13,417 bases of DNA, from positions 1-13,417 of the forward strand of contig VGEI01000054.1 in assembly GCA_016869415.1 (NCBI GenBank), given 5' to 3'. The stretch comes from Alphaproteobacteria bacterium. GTDB lineage: Bacteria; Pseudomonadota; Alphaproteobacteria; CACIAM-22H2. Position 1 is the stretch's first letter; each line of letters opens with the position of its first letter. The position numbers and the translations under genes are program-made. Positions 1 through 6,669 of this stretch are shown in pieces. The notes beneath the pieces are model-generated. The model ran no database searches. It saw only the letters and a list, made by a program, of their open reading frames with translations, and was not told the origin of the DNA.

Positions 1-910
1 CGTCGATAGCCAGCATGAAGCGCAGGAAATCGAGCGGCGCGCCGATGTACTGGCCCAGGGCGTCGAACGATTCCAGCCAATAGCCGCCATAAGCGCGGTC
101 AACGCGCGTGCCAAGACCAAGGCCAGGAACCGGCTCGACCATCGGCTCGCCGGGATAGCCGTAGTAGGTGACCTCCCCCGGAAAGGCGGTCAGGGTGCGG
201 CCGGGGCGCATGGCCTGGGCGCCGATGGGGGCAAGGATCCGGGCCCGGACGTAATCCTCGTAGCGTTCGCCCGAGAGCCGCTCTATGACGCGGCCCAGGA
301 TGCAATAGCCGACATTCGAGTAGGCGTACCGGCTCCCTGGCTCGAAATCGAGCCGGCTCTCCAAGGCATCGCGAAGGATCGCCTCGCAGGTCGGCGGCAT
401 CGGCGCGTCTTGGCGACGGGCCGCCTCGACCGCGTGCGGCGGAAACATGATGTCGCCCGAACGATCCCGGTCGAAACCGCCGGTGTGCTGCAACAAGTGC
501 CGGACGGTGATGGCATGGACGCGCGGATCCTGGATGCGGTCGGCGCGAGGCCCCAGCGGCCCGAGGATCGGCAGCACCTTGTCGTCGAGCCCCAGCCGGC
601 CCGCCTCCTGGAGCTGCAGGACGGCCACCGCGGTCATCGTCTTGTTGACGCTACCGAGGCGGAAGGGGCTGGTCGAGGTCACCGGCTCCCGGCGCTCGCG
701 ATTGGCGAATCCGTAACCGCGTGCCAGCATCAGCTGCCCGTCCCGGGCAACTGTCAGCGCACCGCCGGGAATCTGCCATTTCTCCAGCAGGGCAAGCATT
801 GCTTCGTCGAACGGCTCGAGCCCCGGCAGCAGCCGGCCGGTCGGCCCTGCGGCCTCGGCCGTCGTGATCATCAAGACGACCGCCGCCGCGATACATGATA
901 TGCGCCGCAC
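1..910 (-). CDS. Serine beta-lactamase family hydrolase, exported (partial, 3' end off window)
   Basis: Reading leftward from a GTG at 910, 303 codons stay open to the window edge. The N-terminus is a classic signal peptide: MRR, a hydrophobic run at residues 4-18, then an AEA cleavage site, so the product should be periplasmic or secreted. The penicillin-binding fold is shown by SVNK (residues 87-90, the SxxK nucleophile and lysine), an RHLLQHTGGF block (137-146) and YSN (197-199, the YxN motif). The third motif (HxG/KTG-like) would lie beyond the window. The family covers class C beta-lactamases, D-alanyl-D-alanine carboxypeptidases and esterases. The sequence does not say which, and I would not call it a resistance gene. 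Start choice: the GTG gives the best signal peptide but only a weak GGGGG upstream. An in-frame ATG at 946 would add 12 residues, but its GGAG sits only one base away. It diverges from the decarboxylase-like gene at 1014. Confidence 0.85.
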   Translation of the reverse strand, partial: MRRISCIAAAVVLMITTAEAAGPTGRLLPGLEPFDEAMLALLEKWQIPGGALTVARDGQLMLARGYGFANRERREPVTSTSPFRLGSVNKTMTAVAVLQLQEAGRLGLDDKVLPILGPLGPRADRIQDPRVHAITVRHLLQHTGGFDRDRSGDIMFPPHAVEAARRQDAPMPPTCEAILRDALESRLDFEPGSRYAYSNVGYCILGRVIERLSGERYEDYVRARILAPIGAQAMRPGRTLTAFPGEVTYYGYPGEPMVEPVPGLGLGTRVDRAYGGYWLESFDALGQYIGAPLDFLRFMLAID

Positions 911-955
911 TCTGCCCCCGCTCGCCAGTCGCCGCGATAGTGGCATACTCCGGCC

Positions 956-976
956 GATCGCGGCGATCACCGGTGA
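956..976. promoter_or_regulatory. Two abutting palindromes in the divergent intergenic gap (possible operator)
   Basis: Between the divergent starts at 910 and 1014 lie an inverted repeat GATCG-CGG-CGATC (956-968) and a perfect 10-base palindrome TCACCGGTGA (967-976), sharing two bases. Adjacent palindromes between divergent genes often bind regulators. In DNA this GC-rich, short palindromes also arise by chance, and no regulator gene is next to it. I found no convincing -35/-10 pair on either strand here. Confidence 0.25.
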
Positions 977-1001
977 CCGCCAGCGCAAGGACCCCCAAGA
1001 G

Positions 1002-1007
1002 AAGGAG
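1002..1007 (+). promoter_or_regulatory. Ribosome binding site fixing the decarboxylase start
   Basis: AAGGAG lies six bases before the ATG at 1014. It decides this start over an upstream in-frame ATG at 864, which lies inside the divergent hydrolase gene and would add 50 residues with no family similarity. Confidence 0.8.
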
Positions 1008-1013
1008 ACGACG

Positions 1014-1421
1014 ATGACCGCTGCCAAGGAAACCCAGGCCCTGTTCGACAATGGCCTCACGGTGCGTAGGGCCGTGCTGGGCGCCGATTATGTCGACAGC
1101 TCGATCGCCAACGCCAACGACTTCACCATGGCGTTCCAGCGCATCACCACCGAATGGTGCTGGGGCTACGCCTGGACACGGCCGGGCCTCGACCGCAAGA
1201 CCCGCAGCCTGCTCAACCTCGCGATGCTCACGGCGCTCAACCGCTCGCCGGAGATCAAGCTGCACACCCGCGGCGCCATCAACAACGGGGTCACAGTGGA
1301 GGAAATCATGGAGGTGCTGCTCCACGCCACGGTCTATTGCGGCATCCCGGCAGGGCTTGACGCCTTCAAGGCCGCCAACGAAGTGCTCAAGGAGATGGGC
1401 AAGGTATCAGCGAAGAAGTAA
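1014..1421 (+). CDS. Carboxymuconolactone decarboxylase family protein (PcaC-like)
   Basis: The 135-residue protein is the usual length for a single-domain carboxymuconolactone decarboxylase. The core block at residues 84-113 (a histidine, then NNGVTVEEIMEVLL, then VYCGIPA) closely matches the PcaC/AhpD-like family signature as I remember it. Genuine PcaC decarboxylates 4-carboxymuconolactone to beta-ketoadipate enol-lactone in protocatechuate breakdown. No other pca gene is nearby, so this is more safely a PcaC-like protein of unknown substrate. It has no signal peptide or membrane segment and should be cytosolic. The CxxC redox pair of AhpD peroxidases is absent; the block has a single cysteine at 109. 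It is followed 99 bases later, on the same strand, by the broken pirin gene and may share its transcript. Confidence 0.88.
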   Translation: MTAAKETQALFDNGLTVRRAVLGADYVDSSIANANDFTMAFQRITTEWCWGYAWTRPGLDRKTRSLLNLAMLTALNRSPEIKLHTRGAINNGVTVEEIMEVLLHATVYCGIPAGLDAFKAANEVLKEMGKVSAKK

Positions 1422-1446
1422 CTTGCAGGTAACTGGCATGTCCGGA

Positions 1447-1473
1447 AACCCGGGCATGCGCCGTGCGCGGGTT
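1447..1473 (+). other. Imperfect hairpin between decarboxylase and pirin genes
   Basis: The RNA could fold into a stem of AACCCG/CGGGTT, one G-G mismatch, then GCA/TGC around a seven-base loop. No U-run follows, so it is not a standard intrinsic terminator. It may be an mRNA processing or stability structure, or chance. It is the only structure I see in the 99-base gap, apart from the pirin ribosome binding site. Confidence 0.25.
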
Positions 1474-1508
1474 GAGCACGCCGTACCGGATGCCTACGTT
1501 CTGGCCCC

Positions 1509-1516
1509 AAGGAGGT
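1509..1516 (+). promoter_or_regulatory. Near-perfect Shine-Dalgarno of the pirin gene
   Basis: AAGGAGGT sits four bases before the ATG at 1521. This strong site, followed by a recognisable pirin N-terminus, shows that translation is meant to start here and not at the internal ATG at 1696. That is the main evidence that the downstream frame is broken and not just short. Confidence 0.85.
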
Positions 1517-1672
1517 CGCCATGAAGAAGGTCCAGAGCGTTCTATCCAATCCGCGCCAGCACTGGGTGGGTAACGGCTTCCCCGTGCGTACGCTGTTCAA
1601 CTACAGCGAGCACGCGAGGTCGTTCGATCCCTTCCTGCTGCTCGACTTCGCCGGGCCGGCGGTCTTTCCCGC

Positions 1673-1684
1673 GACCGACCGACC
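1673..1684 (+). repeat. Triple GACC tetranucleotide repeat at the pirin frameshift
   Basis: There are three tandem copies of GACC inside the pirin coding region. Two copies would keep the gene in frame; three shift it by one base. Such short tandem repeats can arise by polymerase slippage, but three copies is a low number for a true contingency locus. Confidence 0.7.
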
Positions 1685-2402
1685 GGCAGCGCGGCGTGGG
1701 CGAGCATCCGCATCGTGGCTTCGAGACGGTGACCATCGTCTACGAGGGTGCTGTCGCGCATCGCGATTCGACTGGCAAGGGCGGAACAATCGGCCCTGGC
1801 GATGTGCAGTGGATGACCGCCGGCGGGGGCATTCTGCACGAGGAGTTCCACGCGCCGGAGTTCGGCCGCAGCGGCGGAGCGTTCCGCATGATCCAGCTGT
1901 GGGTCAACCTGCCGGCCAAGGACAAGATGGCCGCGCCGGGCTATCAGCCGATCACCGCTGCCGATATCCCGTCGATGGTTCTGCCGGAAGGAGCAGGGAC
2001 AGCACGCATCATTGCCGGAAGCTTCGGCGGCGAGCGCGGGCCGGCGCACACTTTCACACCGGTCAACATGTGGGACCTGCAGCTGACGGCGGGCGGCACG
2101 ACGACGCTCGATCTGCCGGAAGGCCATACGGCGGCGCTGGTCGTGGTCGACGGCCGCGTAACGGTCAATGGTACGGTGGCCGAGGAAGGCCAAGCCGTGC
2201 TGCTGGAGCGCGAGGGCACGCAGACACGTGTCGCCGCGGAGACTGAGGCAAAGATCTTGGTGCTGACCGGCGAGCCTATCGGCGAGCCGGTGGTCGGCTA
2301 CGGCCCGTTCGTCATGAACAGCGAGCGGGAGATCCGGCACGCCATGCTCGACTTCAACGCCGGCCGTTTCGGCCGCATGCCCGAGCGCGAAGCAACCGGC
2401 GC

Positions 2403-2406
2403 CTAG
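2403..2406. other. CTAG shared by two convergent stop codons
   Basis: The pirin gene ends in TAG at 2404-2406 on the plus strand. The molybdopterin gene ends in TAG on the minus strand, covering 2405-2403. The two genes meet with no spacer, so there is no room for a classical terminator between them. Confidence 0.9.
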
Positions 2407-4619
2407 ACCCCGATAGCTGCCTTCACCCGCGCCGGGTTGAGCGGCAACTCGCGCAGGCGCTTGCCCGTGGCCTGCGCGATGGCGTTGGCGATGGCGGCTC
2501 CCGTCGGGCCCTGGCTGGCTTCGCCCGTACCCAGGAACGGAGCTCCCGGCCGGTCGATGACCTCGACCTGGATAGAATCGAACATGTCGGCGAAGCGCAG
2601 GATCGGATAGCGGCTCCAGTCACGGCTGGCGATCCGGCGCTTGTCGAAGTTTACCTGCTCATTGAGCGTCCAGCTCGCTGCCTGGATGATACCGCCCTCG
2701 ATCTGGTTCCTGATACCGTCGGGGTTGACCGTCTGACCGCTGTCGCATGCCGAAACGGCGCGGCGCAGGCGAACGCGGCCCGTCTCATGCTCGACGTCGA
2801 GCTCGACCGCCACAGCGCAGTAGGCGCCGAGATTCTTGTAACGCGAGAAGGCGAAGCCCCGTCCCCGCCCCTTCGGCAGCCGGGCGTCGGCCTGCCAGCC
2901 GAAGGCGGCCGCCGTGCGCTGGATCACCGCCACGGCGCGCGCTTCCTCCATGTGGCGCAGGCGGAACTCGACCGGGTCGGCGCCCGCTGCCGCTGCCAGT
3001 TCGTCCATGAAGCTCTCGATGGCGAAGACATTGGCGTAGGCGCCAAGGCCGCGCAGGGCCGAGACGCGCAGCGTCTGGTGCGGCCGGAAGTGATAGAGCA
3101 GCCGCATGTTGGGCACGCGGTAGAGCGGCACGATGTTGCGGTCGCCCGCCCCCGCCGGCTGCGCCCCGGGATTGGCGGGCGGCGGCGTGAAGGGCGTGGC
3201 GATGTGCTGGCCGACAAGCGTCGAGCCCGCCCCGCCGGGCCGCGTCGAATGCGTGTCCGTCCACACCGCGTAGTCCCATTCGACGATGCGGCCCGAGGCG
3301 TCGAGCGAGCCGCGCACGCCCATGGCCATGGCCGAGCCGTAGGGCTCCCATTGATGTTCCTGGTGGCGCATCCACTGCACGCGCACCGGCGTACCCGGAT
3401 CACTGAAGGCAAGGTAGGCCGCGTCCACCGCCGCATCATCGGCACCGTTGTGGCCATAGCAGCCGGCACCCTCCATGTGGATGCAGCGGACTTTCTCCGG
3501 CGGCAGCTTGAGCAGCTGCGAGATCGCCTGGCGCAGCGGGAACATGCCCTGGGCGTGGCTCCACACCGTGAGCAGGTCGTCCTTGTAGAGGGCGACTCCG
3601 CAGGACGGGCCGATCGAGGCATGCATCTGGTAGGGGCGCAGATACTCCGCCTCGAGCTGCTTCACCGCCGGCGCCGAGGTAGCGGACTTCTCGTCACGGA
3701 TCGGGATGGTACGGCCAGCCTGTTGCTTCAGCCAGGCGTAGAGATTCGCCTGATCGGGCAGGGTGTCGCGTTCGTCCCAGCGCGCGGCGGCCGCCAGGGT
3801 CTCCATCGCCTTGATGGCGCGGAACTCACGGTCGGCGGTCACGGCAAGGAAATTGCCGTCGCGCACCACCTTGCGCACACCCGGCAGCTTCTCCACCACC
3901 GAGGTGTCGACGAGTACCAGGGTGGCGCCATAGCCCAAGGGCCGCACAACGCGGCCATGCACCATGCCGGGCAGCCGCAGATCATGGACATAGGCCGGCT
4001 GGCCCATGACTTTCGCGGGAATATCGACGCGCGGCAGCGACTGGCCGACGATCTTGTGCTCGGCCGGTGGAATCAGCGGCGATTGCAGCTGGGCCCGCAC
4101 CTTGAGTGTGGTGTCGGCGACCAGCTCGCCGTAGCCGATGCGCTTGCCATCGGGCGCCACGATGGCGCCGTTCTCGGCCTTGAGCAGCGAAACCGGGAGA
4201 ACGTGACGCTCGGCGCCGCGCGCCAGGAGGATGCCACGCGCCTGGGCGCAGGCGTGCATGATCGCTGTGCCGCTGTCCTGCATCGACAGGCTGCCGGCGG
4301 TGTAGCCCTCGGCCGGGGTCTGCGCCGTGTCCGCGGTGACCAGGTTGACCGCCTTGGGCTCGACGCAGAGCTGCTCGGCCGCCACCTGGACCAGCGCCGT
4401 CTTGATCCCCTGGCCGAGCTCACATTTGCCGGTGAACACGGTGATCGAGCCATCGGCGGCGATGCGCAACCAAGCGTCGAGCTGCGGCGTGTTCTGCAGG
4501 GCGCCGGGCAAGCGCTCCTGTGCCAGCAGCGCGGGGGCGAGGGAGAAGGAGACGATCAGTGCGCTGCCGCCGCGCAACACCGCGCGGCGCGAAACGGGAG
4601 TCTTGAAGAGTGCGCTCAT
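2403..4619 (-). CDS. Molybdopterin-binding subunit of a periplasmic xanthine dehydrogenase-family oxidoreductase
   Basis: This 738-residue protein is a large, catalytic molybdenum cytosine dinucleotide subunit. The N-terminus has a Tat signal (SRRAVLRGG at residues 10-18, a hydrophobic stretch, then a cut near ALLA), so the folded enzyme should be exported. Family blocks follow in order: GQGIKTALVQVAAEQL (69-84), HASIGP (333-338), GCYGHNGADD (386-395), LRGLGAYAN (522-530), and GTGEAS near the end, where Glu700 is the expected catalytic glutamate. The architecture and the GCYGHNGADD block suggest the isoquinoline 1-oxidoreductase beta/NicB-like group, which hydroxylates N-heterocycles or oxidises aldehydes; the true substrate cannot be read. 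Start: the ATG at 4619 overlaps the Fe-S gene stop as ATGA. A longer frame to 5141 only reads through that gene out of frame. It is last in a three-gene operon, and its stop shares CTAG with the convergent pirin gene. Confidence 0.93.
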   Translation of the reverse strand: MSALFKTPVSRRAVLRGGSALIVSFSLAPALLAQERLPGALQNTPQLDAWLRIAADGSITVFTGKCELGQGIKTALVQVAAEQLCVEPKAVNLVTADTAQTPAEGYTAGSLSMQDSGTAIMHACAQARGILLARGAERHVLPVSLLKAENGAIVAPDGKRIGYGELVADTTLKVRAQLQSPLIPPAEHKIVGQSLPRVDIPAKVMGQPAYVHDLRLPGMVHGRVVRPLGYGATLVLVDTSVVEKLPGVRKVVRDGNFLAVTADREFRAIKAMETLAAAARWDERDTLPDQANLYAWLKQQAGRTIPIRDEKSATSAPAVKQLEAEYLRPYQMHASIGPSCGVALYKDDLLTVWSHAQGMFPLRQAISQLLKLPPEKVRCIHMEGAGCYGHNGADDAAVDAAYLAFSDPGTPVRVQWMRHQEHQWEPYGSAMAMGVRGSLDASGRIVEWDYAVWTDTHSTRPGGAGSTLVGQHIATPFTPPPANPGAQPAGAGDRNIVPLYRVPNMRLLYHFRPHQTLRVSALRGLGAYANVFAIESFMDELAAAAGADPVEFRLRHMEEARAVAVIQRTAAAFGWQADARLPKGRGRGFAFSRYKNLGAYCAVAVELDVEHETGRVRLRRAVSACDSGQTVNPDGIRNQIEGGIIQAASWTLNEQVNFDKRRIASRDWSRYPILRFADMFDSIQVEVIDRPGAPFLGTGEASQGPTGAAIANAIAQATGKRLRELPLNPARVKAAIGV

Positions 4620-5086
4620 GCCGCACCCCCTTTCATGTAGCGTGCCGCGCGTTGCACCGCCTTGACGATGCGGTTCTGGGTACCGCAGCGGCAGAGATTC
4701 GGCTGCAGCTGGCGACGGATCTGCTCGGCCGTGGGATCCCGTGTCGTGGCGAGCAGCGCCTGCGCGCGCATCATCATGCCGGGGATGCAGTAGCCGCATT
4801 GCGCGGCCTGCTCCTCGATGAAAGCGCGCTGCAGCGGGCCCGGCTGTGCGGCGGTTCCCAGTCCTTCGATCGTGCTGACCTCGCGATTCTCGATCACAGA
4901 GACCGGCACGACGCAGGAGAACACCGGCTTGCCGTCGAGCAGCACGGTGCAGGCCCCGCACTGGCCGAGGCCACAGCCATACTTGGCCCCGTTGAGCTGC
5001 AGTTCGTCGCGCAGCACGTAGAGCAGCGGCGTATCGGGCTCGCTCTCGACGCGTTTGCTCTGGCCGTTGAGGCGGAACTCGGTCAT
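4616..5086 (-). CDS. (2Fe-2S)-binding subunit of the molybdenum oxidoreductase
   Basis: The 156-residue protein is the small electron-transfer subunit of a xanthine dehydrogenase-family enzyme. It has a plant-ferredoxin-like N-terminal domain with one [2Fe-2S] cluster held by Cys38, 43, 46 and 58 (YGCGLGQCGAC, later SC). A C-terminal four-helix domain carries the second cluster through Cys97, 100, 132 and 134 (QCGYC, later LCRC). All eight ligands are present and the length is typical. There is no export signal of its own, so it is probably carried out of the cell bound to its Tat-signalled partner. Its ATG overlaps the cytochrome gene stop, and its stop overlaps the next start, both as ATGA; this indicates translational coupling and fixed stoichiometry. 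No FAD subunit gene is present, so electrons should pass from these clusters to the cytochrome. Confidence 0.95.
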   Translation of the reverse strand: MTEFRLNGQSKRVESEPDTPLLYVLRDELQLNGAKYGCGLGQCGACTVLLDGKPVFSCVVPVSVIENREVSTIEGLGTAAQPGPLQRAFIEEQAAQCGYCIPGMMMRAQALLATTRDPTAEQIRRQLQPNLCRCGTQNRIVKAVQRAARYMKGGAA

Positions 5087-6426
5087 GGCTGGCTCGCTTT
5101 CTGCCGGGCACGCAGCGCCGAGGCGTCGTGCTCGCGCACACGGCGGATGGATTGGTTGATATCGCCCCACGCCGGCTGTTCGGTGAAGGCGGTGCGGAGG
5201 TGGGCGAGAAGGGCGGCGAGCTGGGCGTCGCTCAGCGCGTTGGCGAAGCCGGGCATCAGCGGCTCGCCGCCGAGGTCGGGGCTGTGCACACCGTCGCGCA
5301 CGATGCGCACGGCGTTGTCTGGCACCGGCAGGCGCAGGCTGGAGCTCAGCGCCAGGTGCAGCGCCGGGTTCGATGGGGCGCGGCCGGACTCGCCGTGGCA
5401 CTGGGCGCAGGCCCCGGCGTAGAGCGACGCCGCCACGGTGCTCGTCGTGCCGCGCGGCGCGGCGTTGGCGCCGCTGGCCCGCGCCAACGCCTGGCTGGCG
5501 GCCTGGCTGCGCGCCGCATTCGGCTGTCCGGCCATGGCCGCGACATAGACCGAGATCGCCCGCACATCGCCATCGGGTACGGAAGCGAGGTTGCGCACCA
5601 CCGGCGCCATCGGCCCGGCGGCGAGGCCGTGCCGGTCGTCGAAACCGTGGCGCAGGTATCGGTAGAGCCGCTCGGCATCCCAGGGCACGGCAGCGGGCGA
5701 TTCGGCATTGAGTGCGGGTGCCACCCAGCCCTCGGTCTCGCCGCCGGCGTAGGCGCGATCGCGCTTCTCGGCGCCCAACGCGTTGCGCGGCGTGTGGCAG
5801 GCGCCGCAATGGCCGAGCCCCTCGACCAGATAGGCGCCGCGATTCCACTCCGCGTTCTGCTGGGCGTTGGCCGGTGCGGCGGCGCGCTCGAGAAACAGCA
5901 GCTTCCAAAAGGCGATCAGGCCACGCAGGTTGAAGGGGAACGTCAGGTCGTTGTCGGGCGGTGTCGCCACCACCGGCTGGCGCGTCATGATGAAAGCATA
6001 GACCGCGTCAATGTCGGGTTGACGCATGCGCGTCATGTGGTCGTAGGGAAAGGCCGGATAGAGATGTCGGCCATCGCGGCTCACGCCCTCGCGCATGGCA
6101 CGGGTGAAGGCGGCCGGCGTCCAGCCGCCGATGCCCGTTTCGGCATCGGGCGTGATGTTGGTCGAGAACACGGTGCCGAACGGCGTGGCGATCGGCCGGC
6201 CGCCGGCATAGGCAGGCCCGCCCTCGCGCGTATGGCAGGCATTGCAGTTGCCGATAGCGGCAAGCTCCGCCCCGCGCTGTACCAGCTCCGCCTCAAAGGG
6301 CACGCCGCGCGACACGGCTTCAGTCCTAATCGACGGCCGCCAAACCACCCAGGCCGCAGCGATCGCCGCCGCGGCCAGCAGGACCCAGCCCACACCTGAA
6401 CGCCGGCTTCGCCGTCGACGACGCAT
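5083..6426 (-). CDS. Membrane-anchored c-type cytochrome with three haem sites
   Basis: The 447-residue protein begins with a very basic stretch (MRRRRRSRR) followed by a hydrophobic segment at residues 12-29 and no clear cleavage site, so it is probably an inner-membrane anchor with the rest in the periplasm. Three CXXCH haem-binding motifs are present: CNACH (61-65), CGACH (207-211) and CAQCH (340-344). Methionines at 273 (GPMAPVV) and 391 (MPGF) are plausible axial ligands for the second and third haems. This three-domain layout is that of the cytochrome subunits of membrane alcohol and aldehyde dehydrogenases, which pass electrons to ubiquinone or a terminal oxidase. Start: the ATG at 6426 has GGAGG about eight bases upstream. 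It is the first gene of the operon, and its 3' end overlaps the Fe-S subunit gene by four bases. Confidence 0.93.
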   Translation of the reverse strand: MRRRRRSRRSGVGWVLLAAAAIAAAWVVWRPSIRTEAVSRGVPFEAELVQRGAELAAIGNCNACHTREGGPAYAGGRPIATPFGTVFSTNITPDAETGIGGWTPAAFTRAMREGVSRDGRHLYPAFPYDHMTRMRQPDIDAVYAFIMTRQPVVATPPDNDLTFPFNLRGLIAFWKLLFLERAAAPANAQQNAEWNRGAYLVEGLGHCGACHTPRNALGAEKRDRAYAGGETEGWVAPALNAESPAAVPWDAERLYRYLRHGFDDRHGLAAGPMAPVVRNLASVPDGDVRAISVYVAAMAGQPNAARSQAASQALARASGANAAPRGTTSTVAASLYAGACAQCHGESGRAPSNPALHLALSSSLRLPVPDNAVRIVRDGVHSPDLGGEPLMPGFANALSDAQLAALLAHLRTAFTEQPAWGDINQSIRRVREHDASALRARQKASQP

Positions 6427-6505
6427 CGCCTGCCCCTCCGCGGCGCTTTTCCTTCTGCCCTGGCCAGCTCCCTACCGGCGCAGGCAGGCCGCAGGATTCT
6501 CTACC

Positions 6506-6519
6506 TGATCAGTTGATCA
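6506..6519. promoter_or_regulatory. TGATC-N4-GATCA palindrome in the divergent promoter region
   Basis: TGATCAGTTGATCA is a five-base inverted repeat with a four-base spacer. It can also be read as two TGATCA palindromes two bases apart. It lies in the 243-base gap between the cytochrome c gene (start 6426) and the transporter gene (start 6670), where one regulator could control both directions. Its 5-4-5 geometry recalls FNR/CRP-family boxes, but it does not match the FNR consensus TTGAT-N4-ATCAA. I see no strong -35/-10 pair, and no regulator gene adjoins it. The rest of the gap shows nothing recognisable. Confidence 0.4.
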
Positions 6520-6669
6520 TTTCCCACCCCGGCACGCTAGAGATTTGGGGCGCCAGCCCAGTCTTTCTCCTGGCGCGCCAGAATGAGCGGACTCATCCCT
6601 GCGGGCCGGCTACTGCGGATTTCGGTTATGGTGGCGGACCACGCGGAAGCGACGCGAATCGGGGGAGTC

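Larger units (their letters stand above)
1521..2406 (+). pseudogene. Pirin family (cupin) protein, frameshifted near residue 52
   Basis: From the ATG at 1521 the first frame reads a normal pirin N-terminus (FDPFLLLDFAGP, then FPATDR), then turns into arginine-rich nonsense. The pirin sequence resumes in another frame with VGEHPHRGFETVTIV and runs to the stop at 2406. The break lies in or beside GACC-GACC-GACC (1673-1684). Deleting one GACC joins the halves as ATDRQRGVGEHPHRG and gives 293 residues, a normal pirin length. Deleting a single base just after it would also work (294 residues). Cupin metal ligands are intact in the second part: HPH soon after the break and HEE about 44 residues later, matching the His-His-His-Glu set of pirins, some of which have quercetinase activity. 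No signal peptide is present. Its stop overlaps that of the convergent molybdopterin gene. It could be a true pseudogene, a slippage-switched gene or a sequencing error. Confidence 0.85.

Noticed and set aside
1..910. Calling the partial hydrolase an antibiotic-resistance beta-lactamase
   Set aside because: SxxK and YxN are shared by esterases, carboxypeptidases and other family members, and the third motif is outside the window.
651..1325. A 224-codon minus-strand frame across the hydrolase start and the decarboxylase gene
   Set aside because: The real hydrolase is in another frame, with a signal peptide and SVNK/YSN motifs, and the real decarboxylase is on the plus strand.
2787..4640. A 617-codon open frame on the plus strand opposite the molybdopterin subunit gene
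   Set aside because: It mirrors a clearly recognised gene, has no family motifs and is rich in His/Arg/Gly/Val. Long antisense frames are expected at this GC content.
5128..6399. A 423-codon plus-strand frame opposite the cytochrome c gene
   Set aside because: The minus-strand frame carries three CXXCH motifs and operon overlaps. The antisense product shows no recognisable domain.
6583..6669. Longer start for the BASS transporter (ATG at 6583 or 6628)
   Set aside because: The extra residues lack family similarity and have no ribosome binding site. The start at 6670 fits the family N-terminus.
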